This document shows, in pieces, positions 43,470 to 52,046 of a DNA stretch of 64,000 nucleotides (within the stretch, counting starts at the first letter, position 1; each line of letters starts with the position of its first letter). Source of the stretch: Cereibacter ovatus (GTDB lineage Bacteria > Pseudomonadota > Alphaproteobacteria > Rhodobacterales > Rhodobacteraceae). The notes under the pieces are model-generated. The model had not been told where the DNA came from. It made no database searches and worked only from the letters and a program-made list of their open reading frames with translations. Position numbers and translations under genes: made by a program. The DNA lies in the NCBI RefSeq assembly GCF_900207575.1, contig NZ_OAOQ01000013.1, positions 1 through 64,000 of the forward strand, in the 5' to 3' direction.

Positions 43470-44774
43470 ATGAAATATATGACAACCTATGACGTCATGG
43501 AGACCGCGCGCAACACCAACGAGTGGTTGGGCGCCACGGCGAGGGCGATGGCCTCTTATCCGGTCTTCGCGCTTTCCATGAATCCGGCCCTGAACCTGAT
43601 GGCGGCCTGGGGCGAAGTGACCGAACGCAGCTTTTCGCGCATGGTCGCCAAGCCCGACTGGGGCATCCGCTCGATCGTGGGCGAGGATGGCCAGGACCAT
43701 CTGGTGGACATCAAGACCATCGTGGAAAAGCCTTTCGGCAACCTTGTTCAGTTCTTCGTGCGCCGCCGTGCGCCGATGGCGCGCAAGGTGCTGCTGGTGG
43801 CGCCGATGTCGGGCCATTACGCGACACTGCTGCGATCGACCGTGCTTAGTCTGCTGCCGGACTGTGACGTGTATGTGACGGACTGGCACAATGCGCGCGA
43901 CATTCCGGTGTCGGCCGGCAAGTTCGACGTCGAGGATTACACGCTCTATGTCGTGGAATTCATGCGCGCCCTTGGCCCCGACACCAATGTGATCGCGGTC
44001 TGCCAGCCGGTGCCGCTGGTTCTGGCGGCGACGGCCTATCTGGCCGGCGAAGATCCAAGCGCGCAGCCGCGCACCCTGACCCTGATCGGCGGCCCGGTCG
44101 ATCCCGATGCTGCCGCGACCGAGGTGACCGATTTCGGCCGCCGCGTGACCATGGGGCAGCTGGAACAGCTGGCGATCCAGCGCGTCGGCTTCAAATACAT
44201 GGGCGCGGGGCGGCTGGTCTATCCGGGCCTGCTTCAACTGCAAAGCTTCATCTCGATGAACATGGAACGTCATTCCCAGGCGTTTCAGGAACAGATCGTG
44301 CGCGTGGCGCGGGGGCAGGCGTCCGACCATGACGCGCACAACCGCTTTTACGACGAATATCTGGCCGTGATGGACATGACGGCCGAGTTTTATCTGTCCA
44401 CCGTCGAGCGGGTGTTCAAGAACCGCGAGATCGCCCGGAACGAATTCGTGGTCGCGGGGAAAAAGGTCGATATCGGCGCGATCACCGAAGTGGCGGTGAA
44501 AACCGTCGAGGGTGAGAAAGATGATATCTCGGCCCCCGGCCAATGCGTCGCGGCGCTGGATCTGCTGACCGGGCTGCCGGCCAGCAAGAAGGCCAGCCAT
44601 GTGGAACCGGACGCCGGCCACTATGGCATCTTCGCCGGCAAAAGCTGGCGGTTGAACATCCGGCCATTGGTGCTGAACTTCATCGACCAGAACGCGCCGA
44701 AACCGAAGCCGAAGGTCGTGGTGGCAACCGTGCCGCAAACCCCGACCACGTCGCCCGCTGCGGCAAACGGCTGA
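43470..44774 (+). CDS. phaZ: Intracellular PHB depolymerase
   Basis: The 434-aa intracellular depolymerase degrades native PHB granules. The family features are a start MKYMTTYDVMETARNTNEWL, the nucleophile Cys178 in AVCQPVPLVLAATAYL (a PhaZ-type active site without a lipase serine box) and the C-terminal EPDAGHYGIFAGKSWR that carries the catalytic histidine. The length matches PhaZ1-type enzymes of about 420 aa. The tail after residue 415 is proline/valine rich. It diverges from phaC over the shared PhaR site, which would allow joint control of synthesis and degradation. Confidence 0.94.
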   Translation: MKYMTTYDVMETARNTNEWLGATARAMASYPVFALSMNPALNLMAAWGEVTERSFSRMVAKPDWGIRSIVGEDGQDHLVDIKTIVEKPFGNLVQFFVRRRAPMARKVLLVAPMSGHYATLLRSTVLSLLPDCDVYVTDWHNARDIPVSAGKFDVEDYTLYVVEFMRALGPDTNVIAVCQPVPLVLAATAYLAGEDPSAQPRTLTLIGGPVDPDAAATEVTDFGRRVTMGQLEQLAIQRVGFKYMGAGRLVYPGLLQLQSFISMNMERHSQAFQEQIVRVARGQASDHDAHNRFYDEYLAVMDMTAEFYLSTVERVFKNREIARNEFVVAGKKVDIGAITEVAVKTVEGEKDDISAPGQCVAALDLLTGLPASKKASHVEPDAGHYGIFAGKSWRLNIRPLVLNFIDQNAPKPKPKVVVATVPQTPTTSPAAANG

Positions 44775-44786
44775 TCCATCCCCCGG

Positions 44787-44812
44787 ACGGGCGCCCCGCA
44801 ACGGGCGCCCGT
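44787..44812. terminator. Hairpin between phaZ and the alpha/beta hydrolase gene
   Basis: ACGGGCGCCC and GGGCGCCCGT form a 10-bp stem with loop CGCAAC between converging stops at 44774 and 44820. It probably ends both transcripts. No strong U-run is present. Confidence 0.65.
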
Positions 44813-44819
44813 TCGCGTT

Positions 44820-45566
44820 TCAGCGGGGCAGGATTTCCGTCACCGCGGCCTCGATCATCGCAAGGCAGTCCGGGGTCGAAAAGCGGTGATCCGCGCCCTT
44901 GACCAGCGTCAGCCGGATGTCCGGCCCCGTCGCATGGTCCAGAAGCCGCAGCGCCACCGCGGGCGGCACGTCGGTATCGTCGGTGCCCTGCAACAGCCGC
45001 ACCGGGAACGGCAAAGGCAGGGCGTCGCGCAGCACCAGATGGGTGCGCCCGTCCTCGATCAGGCGGCGGGTGATGACATAGGGTTCATCGGAATAGTCCG
45101 AGGGCAGGCTGACCCGGCCATCCCGTTCCAGCGCCCGGCGCTGATCGGGGGAAAAGCCCTGCCACATCGAATCTTCGGTAAAGTCGGGGGCGGCGGCGAT
45201 GCCGACAAGGCCCGCGATCCGTTCAGGACATTCGCGCGCCAGCAGAAGCGAGATCCAGCCCCCCATCGAAGACCCCACCAGCACGACCGGCCCCGCGATC
45301 AGGTCCAGCACCGCACGGGCATCCTGAAACCAGTCGCCGATGGCCCCATCCAGAAAGGCGCCGCCCGACGCGCCATGCCCGGAATAGTCAAAGCGCAGGA
45401 ACGCGCGGCCCGATGCCTCGGCCCAGGCTTGCAGATGCAGCGCCTTGCTGCCTGCCATGTCCGATTTGAAGCCGCCGCAGAACAGGACGGCCGGGCCGCG
45501 GCCATCGGTCAGGCGATAGGCAATGCGGCGGCACTGGGGGGTTACAAGAAAGCTGGGGTCTGGCAT
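44820..45566 (-). CDS. Alpha/beta hydrolase
   Basis: This 248-aa protein has the serine-hydrolase pattern: oxyanion strand [13 protein letters not shown] near residues 28-40, nucleophile serine in GSSMGGW near 97-103, aspartate in [12 protein letters not shown], and histidine in KGADHRFS. It is the acyl-CoA thioester hydrolase or carboxylesterase-like type and probably acts in the cytoplasm. GGAGG directly precedes the ATG at 45566. The open frame extends far upstream but only as the reverse strand of thrS. It faces phaZ and is divergent from thrS. The substrate is unknown. Confidence 0.85.
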   Translation of the reverse strand: MPDPSFLVTPQCRRIAYRLTDGRGPAVLFCGGFKSDMAGSKALHLQAWAEASGRAFLRFDYSGHGASGGAFLDGAIGDWFQDARAVLDLIAGPVVLVGSSMGGWISLLLARECPERIAGLVGIAAAPDFTEDSMWQGFSPDQRRALERDGRVSLPSDYSDEPYVITRRLIEDGRTHLVLRDALPLPFPVRLLQGTDDTDVPPAVALRLLDHATGPDIRLTLVKGADHRFSTPDCLAMIEAAVTEILPR

Positions 45567-45717
45567 GGCATCCTCCGGTTTGGGCCTTGTCCTAGCAAAG
45601 CCGCCCGACCGCGGCCACCCGGCCGTTGACTTCCGCCCCCCCGGGGCGCAGAAGCGGGCCGCACATAACCCGCAACCGGGCGCAATCGTAGGCGCCAAAC
45701 CGACGAGGAGAGCCACA

Positions 45718-47658
45718 ATGGCCCCGATTTCCCTGACATTTCCCGACGGCAACATCCGCGAGTTTCCCGCCGGCATCACCCCTGCCGAAGTGGCGGCCCA
45801 GATCTCGACCAGCCTCGGGAAAAAGGCGATCTCGGCCAGCGTGGACGGCCGGCACTTCGACCTGCAATGGCCGATCACGGCCAATGCCTCGATCGCCATC
45901 CACACCATGGCCGACGAGGCACAGGCGCTGGAACTGATCCGGCACGACCTGGCCCATATCATGGCCCGCGCGGTGCAGGAGCTTTGGCCCGACGTCAAGG
46001 TGACGATCGGCCCGGTCATCGCGAACGGCTGGTATTACGACTTTGACCGCGAGGAGCATTTCACCCCCGAAGACCTGGGCGCGATCGAGAAGCGGATGAA
46101 GGACATCATCAACGCCCGCAATCCGGTGAAAACCGAAACCTGGGACCGCGCCCGCGCCATCGCCCATTACGAAGCGCGCGGCGAGAACTTCAAGGTCGAA
46201 CTGGTTCAGGCCATCCCCGAGGATCAGTTGATCCGGATGTATTGGCACGGGGATTGGCAGGATCTGTGCCGCGGCCCGCATCTGCAACATACGGGGCAGG
46301 TTCCGGCCGATGCCTTCAAGCTGATGTCGGTGGCCGGCGCCTACTGGCGCGGCGACAGCGCCAACAAGCAGCTTCAGCGCATCTATGGCGTGGCCTTCAA
46401 GACCCGCGACGAGTTGAAAGCCTACCTGCACATGCTGGAGGAAGCCGCCAAGCGCGACCACCGCAAGCTGGGCAAAGAGATGGAGCTGTTCCATCTTCAG
46501 GAAGAAGCCCCGGGCATGGTGTTCTGGCACCCGAACGGCTGGCAGATCTACCGCACGCTGGAAGATTACATGCGCGGCCGGCTGCGCAAGGCGGGTTACA
46601 AGGAAATCCGCACCCCGCAGGTGGTGGACCGCAAGTTGTGGGAAGCCTCGGGGCACTGGGCGGCCTACAAGGAAAACATGTTCATCGTCGAGGTCGAAGA
46701 GGAACATGCCAAGGAAAAGCGCATCAACGCGCTGAAGCCGATGAACTGCCCCTGCCATGTGCAGGTCTATAATCAGGGCCTGAAATCCTATCGCGACCTG
46801 CCGCTGCGGCTGGCAGAGTTCGGTTCGTGTCACCGCTATGAATCGTCGGGTTCGATGCACGGGCTGATGCGGGTTCGCGGCTTCGTGCAGGACGACGCCC
46901 ATATCTTCTGCACCGAAGACCAGATCGAGGCCGAATGCGCCGCCTTCATCGAACTTCTGTCCAGCGTCTACAAAGACCTTGGCTTCGACAGTTTCGAAAT
47001 CAAGCTGTCCACCCGCCCCGAGGTCCGCATCGGCTCGGACGAGGCATGGGACAAGGTGGAAACCGCGCTGGAAAACGCGATCAGGAAGGTCGGCGCCGCC
47101 TATGAGATCGACCCCGGCGAAGGCGCCTTCTACGGCCCGAAGCTTGACTTCAAGCTGACTGACGCGATCGGGCGCAAGTGGCAGTGCGGCACCTTCCAGG
47201 TTGACCCGAACCTGCCCACCCGTCTGGGCGCGGAATATATCGGCGAGGACGGGGCCAAGCACCGGCCCTACATGCTGCACCGCGCGATCCTTGGCAGCTT
47301 CGAACGCTTCATCGGCATCCTGATCGAGAACTATGCCGGCAAGCTGCCGTTCTGGCTGGCGCCGCGGCAGGTGGTGGTGGCCTCGATCGTCTCGGATGCC
47401 GATGACTATGTGGCCGAGGTGGTGGCGGCGCTGTGCGCCCGCGGCGTCCGGGCCGAGGCAGATACCCGGAATGAGAAGATCAACTACAAGGTGCGCGAAC
47501 ATTCGGTGGGCAAGGTGCCGGTGATCCTGGCCATCGGGATGCAAGAGGTCGAGGCGCGCAGCGTCTCGGTCCGCCGTCTGGGCGAGACCCGGACCGAATC
47601 GATGCCGCTGGATCAACTGGTCGACACCCTCGCCGCCGACGCCCGTCTGCCCGGCTGA
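45718..47658 (+). CDS. thrS: Threonyl-tRNA synthetase
   Basis: The 646-aa class II aminoacyl-tRNA synthetase charges tRNA-Thr. Domains in order: N-terminal TGS ([19 protein letters not shown]), the editing domain with [16 protein letters not shown] near 77-92 where the H-xxx-H motif lies, the catalytic core with the zinc-binding cysteine in MNCPCH and the class II motif [12 protein letters not shown], and a C-terminal anticodon-binding domain ([14 protein letters not shown] onward). The start at 45718 has GAGGAG 7 nt before it. The length is normal (E. coli 642 aa). A terminator follows. Confidence 0.97.
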   Translation: MAPISLTFPDGNIREFPAGITPAEVAAQISTSLGKKAISASVDGRHFDLQWPITANASIAIHTMADEAQALELIRHDLAHIMARAVQELWPDVKVTIGPVIANGWYYDFDREEHFTPEDLGAIEKRMKDIINARNPVKTETWDRARAIAHYEARGENFKVELVQAIPEDQLIRMYWHGDWQDLCRGPHLQHTGQVPADAFKLMSVAGAYWRGDSANKQLQRIYGVAFKTRDELKAYLHMLEEAAKRDHRKLGKEMELFHLQEEAPGMVFWHPNGWQIYRTLEDYMRGRLRKAGYKEIRTPQVVDRKLWEASGHWAAYKENMFIVEVEEEHAKEKRINALKPMNCPCHVQVYNQGLKSYRDLPLRLAEFGSCHRYESSGSMHGLMRVRGFVQDDAHIFCTEDQIEAECAAFIELLSSVYKDLGFDSFEIKLSTRPEVRIGSDEAWDKVETALENAIRKVGAAYEIDPGEGAFYGPKLDFKLTDAIGRKWQCGTFQVDPNLPTRLGAEYIGEDGAKHRPYMLHRAILGSFERFIGILIENYAGKLPFWLAPRQVVVASIVSDADDYVAEVVAALCARGVRAEADTRNEKINYKVREHSVGKVPVILAIGMQEVEARSVSVRRLGETRTESMPLDQLVDTLAADARLPG

Positions 47659-47677
47659 TTCGCGCCATGCGCCCTTG

Positions 47678-47719
47678 CGACCCGGAGTCCGCGGTAAAAA
47701 GCCGGCCCCGGGTCGTTTT
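47678..47719 (+). terminator. Terminator of thrS
   Basis: CGACCCGG (47678-47685) and CCGGGTCG (47708-47715) pair with a 22-nt loop and are followed by TTTT. It lies 19 nt after the thrS stop. Confidence 0.65.
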
Positions 47720-48142
47720 CATTCGCCAAAGCGTCGACCTGGGACTACCCTTTCAGGATACTGACCCCTCTTGCGGTCCGGAACGGCCGGAACATGCTTA
47801 AGGTGAAGTTCTGCAACCTATTGGCAAGACTTTGGTCGTATATGGCGCGTCAATTCGCCTACTACGCTCGCCAGACTGTCGAGTTATTCAAAGGACCGGC
47901 CGCGATCCGTGGCCCCTTCCGACGCCAGGCCCGGCCCGCGCTTTTGCCCGCGCGGTGAGCAAATACTTGTTTCCGCACAATTATTCATTGGCGCTTGATT
48001 TTCGGCCGCGCTTTGGCATCCTTTCGCACAGTGATAACAGACGTTCTGACGCTTTCCTGTTTCCAGGGCATACGCGGCGGACCTGGATGCACGGCCCGCG
48101 GCAATGACGCCGCGGGTGAAGGCTGACGAAGGGAGAGACGGA
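47720..48142 (+). other. Long intergenic leader upstream of the cold-shock gene
   Basis: The 484-bp gap between thrS and the cold-shock gene holds the thrS terminator and this leader. A/T-richer stretches appear at about 47800-47900 and 47960-48000, in contrast to the surroundings. An 8-bp stem (CCCGCGGC with GCCGCGGG, 48095-48116) lies 27 nt before the cold-shock ATG. A 38-codon open frame (47842-47958, MARQFAYYARQTVELFKGPA start) has no ribosome-binding site and may be spurious. I see no convincing promoter, but a long structured 5' leader is typical of cspA-like genes. Confidence 0.5.
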
Positions 48143-48349
48143 ATGCCGACGGGCACCGTGAAGTGGTTCAACAGTACTAAGGGCTTTGGCTTCATTGCCC
48201 CCGATGATGGCGGCAAGGACGTTTTCGTCCACATCTCGGCGGTCGAACGGGCCGGCCTGAAAGGGCTCAGCGACAACCAGAAGATCGGCTACGAGTTGCA
48301 GTCCGGCCGCGACGGCCGCTCTTCGGCGGGCGACCTGCGGCTGCTGTAA
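48143..48349 (+). CDS. Cold-shock domain protein
   Basis: A 68-aa CspA-family single-stranded nucleic-acid-binding protein. Both RNA-binding motifs are recognisable: RNP1 KGFGFI (residues 13-18) and RNP2 DVFVHISA (about 26-33). The N-terminus MPTGTVKWFNSTKG is standard for the family. GGGAGAG lies 7 nt before the ATG at 48143. It acts in the cytoplasm as an RNA chaperone, and may be constitutive or cold induced. The long upstream leader suggests post-transcriptional control. The C-terminal part deviates more from CspA (YELQSGRDGRSSAGDLRLL). Confidence 0.94.
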   Translation: MPTGTVKWFNSTKGFGFIAPDDGGKDVFVHISAVERAGLKGLSDNQKIGYELQSGRDGRSSAGDLRLL

Positions 48350-48375
48350 GCAACCGATCGCGCGTGACGATCGAG

Positions 48376-48396
48376 ACAGCCCACGCCGTGGGCTGT
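48376..48396. terminator. Hairpin between cold-shock and arsC-like genes
   Basis: ACAGCCCAC and GTGGGCTGT form a perfect 9-bp stem with a 3-nt loop between convergent genes. A short TTCTC follows on the plus strand. Probably a shared terminator. Confidence 0.65.
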
Positions 48397-48398
48397 TC

Positions 48399-48725
48399 TC
48401 ATCCCAGAAGCCTGCGCTGCACGCCCACATCCCATCCCAGCAACAGGGTTTCCTCGGTCCGGATCACCGGCCGCTTCATCAGCGTCGGCTGCGCAGCGAT
48501 CTGCGCCTCGGGCTCCGAGGCTTTCAGCCAGTCCGACAGCCCGCGCCAAGTGGTCGACTGGCGGTTCACGATGGCATCACCAAAGGCGGTCACGAACTCG
48601 GCAATCTCGGATTCGGTCAGCGGGGCTGCGCGCACATCGCGAAACTCGACCGTATGGCCGGCGGCATCCAGCGCCTTGATGGCCTTCTTGCAGGTGTCGC
48701 AGGTGGAAATGCCGTAAAGGATCAT
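48399..48725 (-). CDS. ArsC/Spx family thioredoxin-fold protein (YffB-like)
   Basis: The 108-aa protein has the ArsC-family thioredoxin fold. The N-terminus MILYGISTCDTCKKAIKALD carries a C-x2-C pair at residues 9 and 12, the pattern of the YffB/Spx-like subgroup, not that of arsenate reductase with a single cysteine followed by RNS. A further motif is TLMKRPVIRTEE near 80-91. The start at 48725 is chosen because it gives the fold start and has GGAAG upstream. Function is unknown, and arsenate reduction should not be assumed. Confidence 0.87.
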   Translation of the reverse strand: MILYGISTCDTCKKAIKALDAAGHTVEFRDVRAAPLTESEIAEFVTAFGDAIVNRQSTTWRGLSDWLKASEPEAQIAAQPTLMKRPVIRTEETLLLGWDVGVQRRLLG

Positions 48726-48789
48726 GATCCGCTTCCGTAAGGGTGTCCGGAGCAATTCATGCCATATCCGACAGCCTGCGCAAGTCGGC

Positions 48790-49194
48790 TCAGACCGGCG
48801 CGACCAGACGTGTGACCGCCACGCCCACCCATGCGGAAACCCCGGTCAGCACCGCACCCCATGTGACATCCATCGCCACCATCGCCGGATGCCAGTCACG
48901 CATGATCGCATAGCTGGTGAATTCGTAAGTGCCATAGGCCACCGCCCCCAACACCGCGCCCCCCACCAGCGCCGGCATCAGCATCCCCTCGCGCAGCGCA
49001 GGCCAGGACACCAGCCAGATCAGCCCCGCCACATAGCCCAGATAAAACAGCCCCGCCGGCAGAAGCCGAGGGCTCTCCAACATCAGATGGCCGATATGGG
49101 CATCGAACAGCGGCTTCATCACCCGCGACAGCATCAGCGCATCAAGACCCAGAAACACCAGCGCCGTGACGACATAAAGAACAAGCAGAGTCAT
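48790..49194 (-). CDS. DUF2177 family membrane protein
   Basis: A 134-aa protein with four predicted transmembrane helices, opening with MTLLVLYVVTALVFLGLDAL. It fits DUF2177, small inner-membrane proteins of unknown function. The central conserved stretch GAVAYGTYEFTSYAIMRDW lies around residues 83-101. The ATG at 49194 has GGGGAAAG upstream. The frame extends 20 codons more but without a better start. It lies 26 bp after the folA stop and may be co-transcribed with thyA-folA. Confidence 0.88.
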   Translation of the reverse strand: MTLLVLYVVTALVFLGLDALMLSRVMKPLFDAHIGHLMLESPRLLPAGLFYLGYVAGLIWLVSWPALREGMLMPALVGGAVLGAVAYGTYEFTSYAIMRDWHPAMVAMDVTWGAVLTGVSAWVGVAVTRLVAPV

Positions 49195-49220
49195 TCGCTT
49201 TCCCCTGACTGCGGCCGATC

Positions 49221-49700
49221 TCAGCGCCTGCGCAGATATTCGTGCAGGATGCACGCCGGGCCGTCCCTGCGCAACTCCATCCGCGAAATGCAGGTCCAGC
49301 CCGCCGGATCGAAATCGGGAAAGAAAGTGTCGGCCCCCTCGACCGCCAGATCCACCTCGGTCAGCAAAAGCCGGTCCGCCAGCGGCAGATGCGCAGCAAA
49401 GATCCCAGCCCCGCCAATGGAATAGATCCGGGCATGCCCCGCCGCCCGCGCCGCCGGAATCGCCGCATCAAACCGGCAGAACACCGCCTCGCCCTCAGGC
49501 GCCCCCGAGGTCACGACGATGTTCATCCGCCGCGGCAGAGGCCGCTTCGGCAAACTCTCCCACGTCCGCCGGCCCATGATGACCGCGCCCCCCAAGGTCT
49601 CGCGCTGGAAGAAGGCCAGATCCTCGGGCGCATGCCAGGGGATCGTGCCCCCCTTGCCAATCGCGCCCCCCTTCGCCCGTGCCACCACCACCGTCAGCAT
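49221..49700 (-). CDS. folA: Dihydrofolate reductase
   Basis: The 159-aa enzyme reduces dihydrofolate with NADPH. The active-site region GTIPWHAPEDLAFF holds Trp22 and Asp27 at the E. coli-like positions. The NADPH site is VIMGRRTWESLP near 40-51, and the conserved IGGAGIF is near 95-101. The length equals that of E. coli FolA. Its start overlaps the thyA stop as TGATG, so thymidylate synthase and the enzyme that recycles its dihydrofolate product are coupled. Confidence 0.95.
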   Translation of the reverse strand: MLTVVVARAKGGAIGKGGTIPWHAPEDLAFFQRETLGGAVIMGRRTWESLPKRPLPRRMNIVVTSGAPEGEAVFCRFDAAIPAARAAGHARIYSIGGAGIFAAHLPLADRLLLTEVDLAVEGADTFFPDFDPAGWTCISRMELRRDGPACILHEYLRRR

Positions 49701-50596
49701 CAGACCGCCACCTCTGCCCGGATCGGCGGATGCGGATCATAGCCCTCAACCACGAAATCCCCGATCCGATAGTCGTCGATGCTGCCCGCCCGCCGCAACA
49801 GCCGCATCCGCGGCCACCCCCGCGGCGCCCGGCCCAACTGCTCGCGCGCCTGATCAAGGTGATTCAGGTAAAGATGCACGTCCCCCCCGACCCAGACCAA
49901 TTCTCCCGGTCGCAGATCGGCCTGATCGGCCAACATCACCTGCAACGCCGCCGCACCCGCAAAATTGAACGGCGCCCCCAGCAACAGATCGACGGACCGC
50001 TGATACATCAGACAATTCAGCCGCCCGTCCGAGGTCACATGATACTGATAGACCATATGACAGGGCGGCAGGGCCATCCCCTCCAGCTCACCCACATTCC
50101 AGGCATGAAACAGCATCCGACGACTGGCCGGATTGCTGCGCAACGTCGCAATCAACGTGGCAATCTGGTCATGCTCGCGCCCGTCCGGCCCCAGCCAGCG
50201 CCGCCACTGCTTGCCGTAAACCGGGCCCAACTCGCCCCAGCGCAAGGCAAAGACCTCATCCTCGACAATTCGGCGCTCGAAATCCACCTGCGAGATCTCC
50301 TCGCCGGTCTCGCGACGATAGGCCGCCAGCGGCCAGTCGGTCCAGATCCGCACATTCTCCAACAGCAGCGGCCGAATGTTGGTCCCCCCGGTCAGGAACC
50401 ACAACATTTCCTTGACCGCCGTCTTCCACCAGACGGTCTTGGTGGTCAGGATCGGCACAGACCCGCCCGACAGATCGAACCGCATCATCGCGCCAAAGAC
50501 GGACAACGTTCCCACCCCGGTCCGATCCACCCGACGATCCCCGGCCTCCAGCACATGCGCCAGAAGATCAAGATACTGCTGCTCGGACTGCCGCAT
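49700..50596 (-). CDS. thyA: Thymidylate synthase
   Basis: The 298-aa ThyA methylates dUMP to dTMP using methylene-tetrahydrofolate. The nucleophile cysteine is in LPPCHMVYQYHV, the phosphate-binding RRML precedes it (ASRRMLFHAWN), and the FNFAGAA/DVHLY motifs follow. The start at 50596 (MRQSEQQYLDLLAHVL) has GGAGAGG close upstream. The longer frame runs through the repeat element. It is about 34 residues longer than E. coli ThyA because of an insertion around residues 85-125 (ENVRIWTDWPLAAYRRETGE), as in many alphaproteobacteria. Confidence 0.95.
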   Translation of the reverse strand: MRQSEQQYLDLLAHVLEAGDRRVDRTGVGTLSVFGAMMRFDLSGGSVPILTTKTVWWKTAVKEMLWFLTGGTNIRPLLLENVRIWTDWPLAAYRRETGEEISQVDFERRIVEDEVFALRWGELGPVYGKQWRRWLGPDGREHDQIATLIATLRSNPASRRMLFHAWNVGELEGMALPPCHMVYQYHVTSDGRLNCLMYQRSVDLLLGAPFNFAGAAALQVMLADQADLRPGELVWVGGDVHLYLNHLDQAREQLGRAPRGWPRMRLLRRAGSIDDYRIGDFVVEGYDPHPPIRAEVAV

Positions 50597-50656
50597 CCAC
50601 CTCTCCGCAGGCCCGACGGCCCAAACCATGCGCACGGGCAAACGGCCCGCGCCTCT

Positions 50657-50704
50657 TTCATTCTGGCGCAAATATCCCGGGGGTCCGGGGGCAGCGCCCC
50701 CGGC
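50657..50704 (+). repeat. Dispersed hairpin-bearing repeat, copy 2
   Basis: A 48-nt copy starting TTCATTCTGGCGCAAATATC with the terminal hairpin CCGGGGGC-AGC-GCCCCCGG. It differs from copy 1 at one position. It is on the plus strand, 45 bp beyond the stop of the VWA gene (minus) and 60 bp before the thyA start. It is thus inverted relative to copy 3 on the other side of the VWA gene. Confidence 0.9.
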
Positions 50705-50748
50705 GATCCCTACCAGAGCCACACCCGGGTTTCCATCCCAGGATAGCC

Positions 50749-51963
50749 TCAGAACCCACGCCCCCGCGGAACAGTCGACAGCGCCTCGGCCAACGCCTCG
50801 AGCGAGGCCACCGAATGCGCCGCGCGCAAACTGTCCACATGGGGCAGCATCGCCCGGATGCCCGCCGCCCGCGGCGCGAATCCGTCCCAGCGCAACAGCG
50901 GGTTCAGCCAGATCAGCCGCCGCGCCGACAGATGCAGACGCTCCATCTCACGCACCAGCGCCGCGGGATCACCACGGTCAAGCCCATCGGTGATCAGCAA
51001 CACCACCGCCCCCTGCCCCAACACGCGCCGCGACCAGTCGCGATTAAAGACATGCAGGCACTCGCCGATCCGGGTGCCGCCCGACCAGTCCTGCGCCTCG
51101 GCCCCGGCCGCGGCCAGCGCCGCATCGACATCGCGGCGGCGCAGGTGACGGGTGATGTCGGTCAGGCGCGTGCCGAAGGTGAAGGCATGAACCCGCGCCC
51201 AGCCCTGCCCCTTCCGGTTCATCACCGCATGGACGAAATGCAGAACCAACCGCGAATAGCGCGACATAGACCCCGAAATGTCGCACAGCACCACCAGATT
51301 GGGCCAGCGATCGGTCGGGCTTTTGCGCGCGATCCGCGCAAGATCGCCGCCCTGCCGCAGGGCTTGCCGCAGCGTGCGGCGCAGGTCGGGCCGGCTGCCG
51401 GTGGTCGAGGCCACAGCCCGGCGCGACAGAAGCGGCGGCACAGGCAGCGACAGCCGGGCCAGCATCCGCTTTGCGGCCTCGATCTCGTCTGTGGACATCT
51501 GTTCGAAATCGAGGCGCTTCAGCCGTTCGTCGCGCGAAGCGGTCTCGGACGCGTCAAACTCGATCAGGCTGCCTTCGGGCTCGGGCGGGTCACGTTCGGG
51601 GCGGGGGGCACCGTCCAGCAGCGCCTCGGCCGCGCGCTTTTCGGCCGGTTCGGGCGGGCGGTCGTCATGAAGGCCGCGCAATTGCGGCAGGAGCAGGCTC
51701 ATCATCTGTTCAAGAAACTGCGGGTCGCGCCAGTAAAGCCGGAACACCTGGGCAAAAACGGCACGATGTTCGGGGCGCGAGACGAAGCAGGCGTGAAGCG
51801 TCCAGAAGAAATCCTCGCGCGAGGTGAAGCCTGCGACCTCGACCGCGCGGACCGCATCGACGATCCGGCCCGAGCCGATGGGAAGGCCCGCCTTGCGCAA
51901 TGCGCGGGCGAACCACAGGATGTTCTGCGCCAGTTTGCCGTCCGGGAGGGCGGTGGGTTGCAT
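50749..51963 (-). CDS. VWA domain protein, CoxE-like
   Basis: The 404-aa protein contains a C-terminal von Willebrand A domain with a MIDAS motif DISGSMSRYSR near residue 230, preceded by WPNLVVLC, and a downstream ITDGLDRGD. This is the CoxE/MoxR-associated VWA family, which works with a MoxR-type AAA ATPase, here the gene immediately upstream. The pair usually inserts metals or cofactors or remodels protein complexes, but the client is unknown. The N-terminal half is helical and charged. It starts at 51963, 83 bp after the moxR stop, with a repeat element in between. Confidence 0.87.
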   Translation of the reverse strand: MQPTALPDGKLAQNILWFARALRKAGLPIGSGRIVDAVRAVEVAGFTSREDFFWTLHACFVSRPEHRAVFAQVFRLYWRDPQFLEQMMSLLLPQLRGLHDDRPPEPAEKRAAEALLDGAPRPERDPPEPEGSLIEFDASETASRDERLKRLDFEQMSTDEIEAAKRMLARLSLPVPPLLSRRAVASTTGSRPDLRRTLRQALRQGGDLARIARKSPTDRWPNLVVLCDISGSMSRYSRLVLHFVHAVMNRKGQGWARVHAFTFGTRLTDITRHLRRRDVDAALAAAGAEAQDWSGGTRIGECLHVFNRDWSRRVLGQGAVVLLITDGLDRGDPAALVREMERLHLSARRLIWLNPLLRWDGFAPRAAGIRAMLPHVDSLRAAHSVASLEALAEALSTVPRGRGF

Positions 51964-51983
51964 GGCTTAGATCACCGGGCCAC

Positions 51984-52034
51984 GGCGGGGGGCGCTGCCC
52001 CCCGGACCCCCCGGGATATTTGAGCCAGAATGAA
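51984..52034 (-). repeat. Dispersed hairpin-bearing repeat, copy 3
   Basis: On the minus strand this 51-nt copy starts TTCATTCTGGCTCAAATATC and has six-G rather than five-G runs. The hairpin is GGGGGGC-AGC-GCCCCCC. It begins 13 nt after the moxR stop, with the same spacing and orientation relative to its gene as copy 1 has to sdaA. Confidence 0.9.
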
Positions 52035-52046
52035 AAGGGGGCCGGG

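Noticed and set aside
47842-47958. 38-codon gene before the cold-shock gene
   Set aside because: No ribosome-binding site and no recognised similarity, and the second half looks like GC-rich noise. Kept only as a remark in the leader description.
50657-52034. Composite transposon or MITE pair carrying the VWA gene
   Set aside because: No transposase or target duplication is seen, the gene belongs with adjacent moxR, and a third copy of the element stands alone after sdaA.
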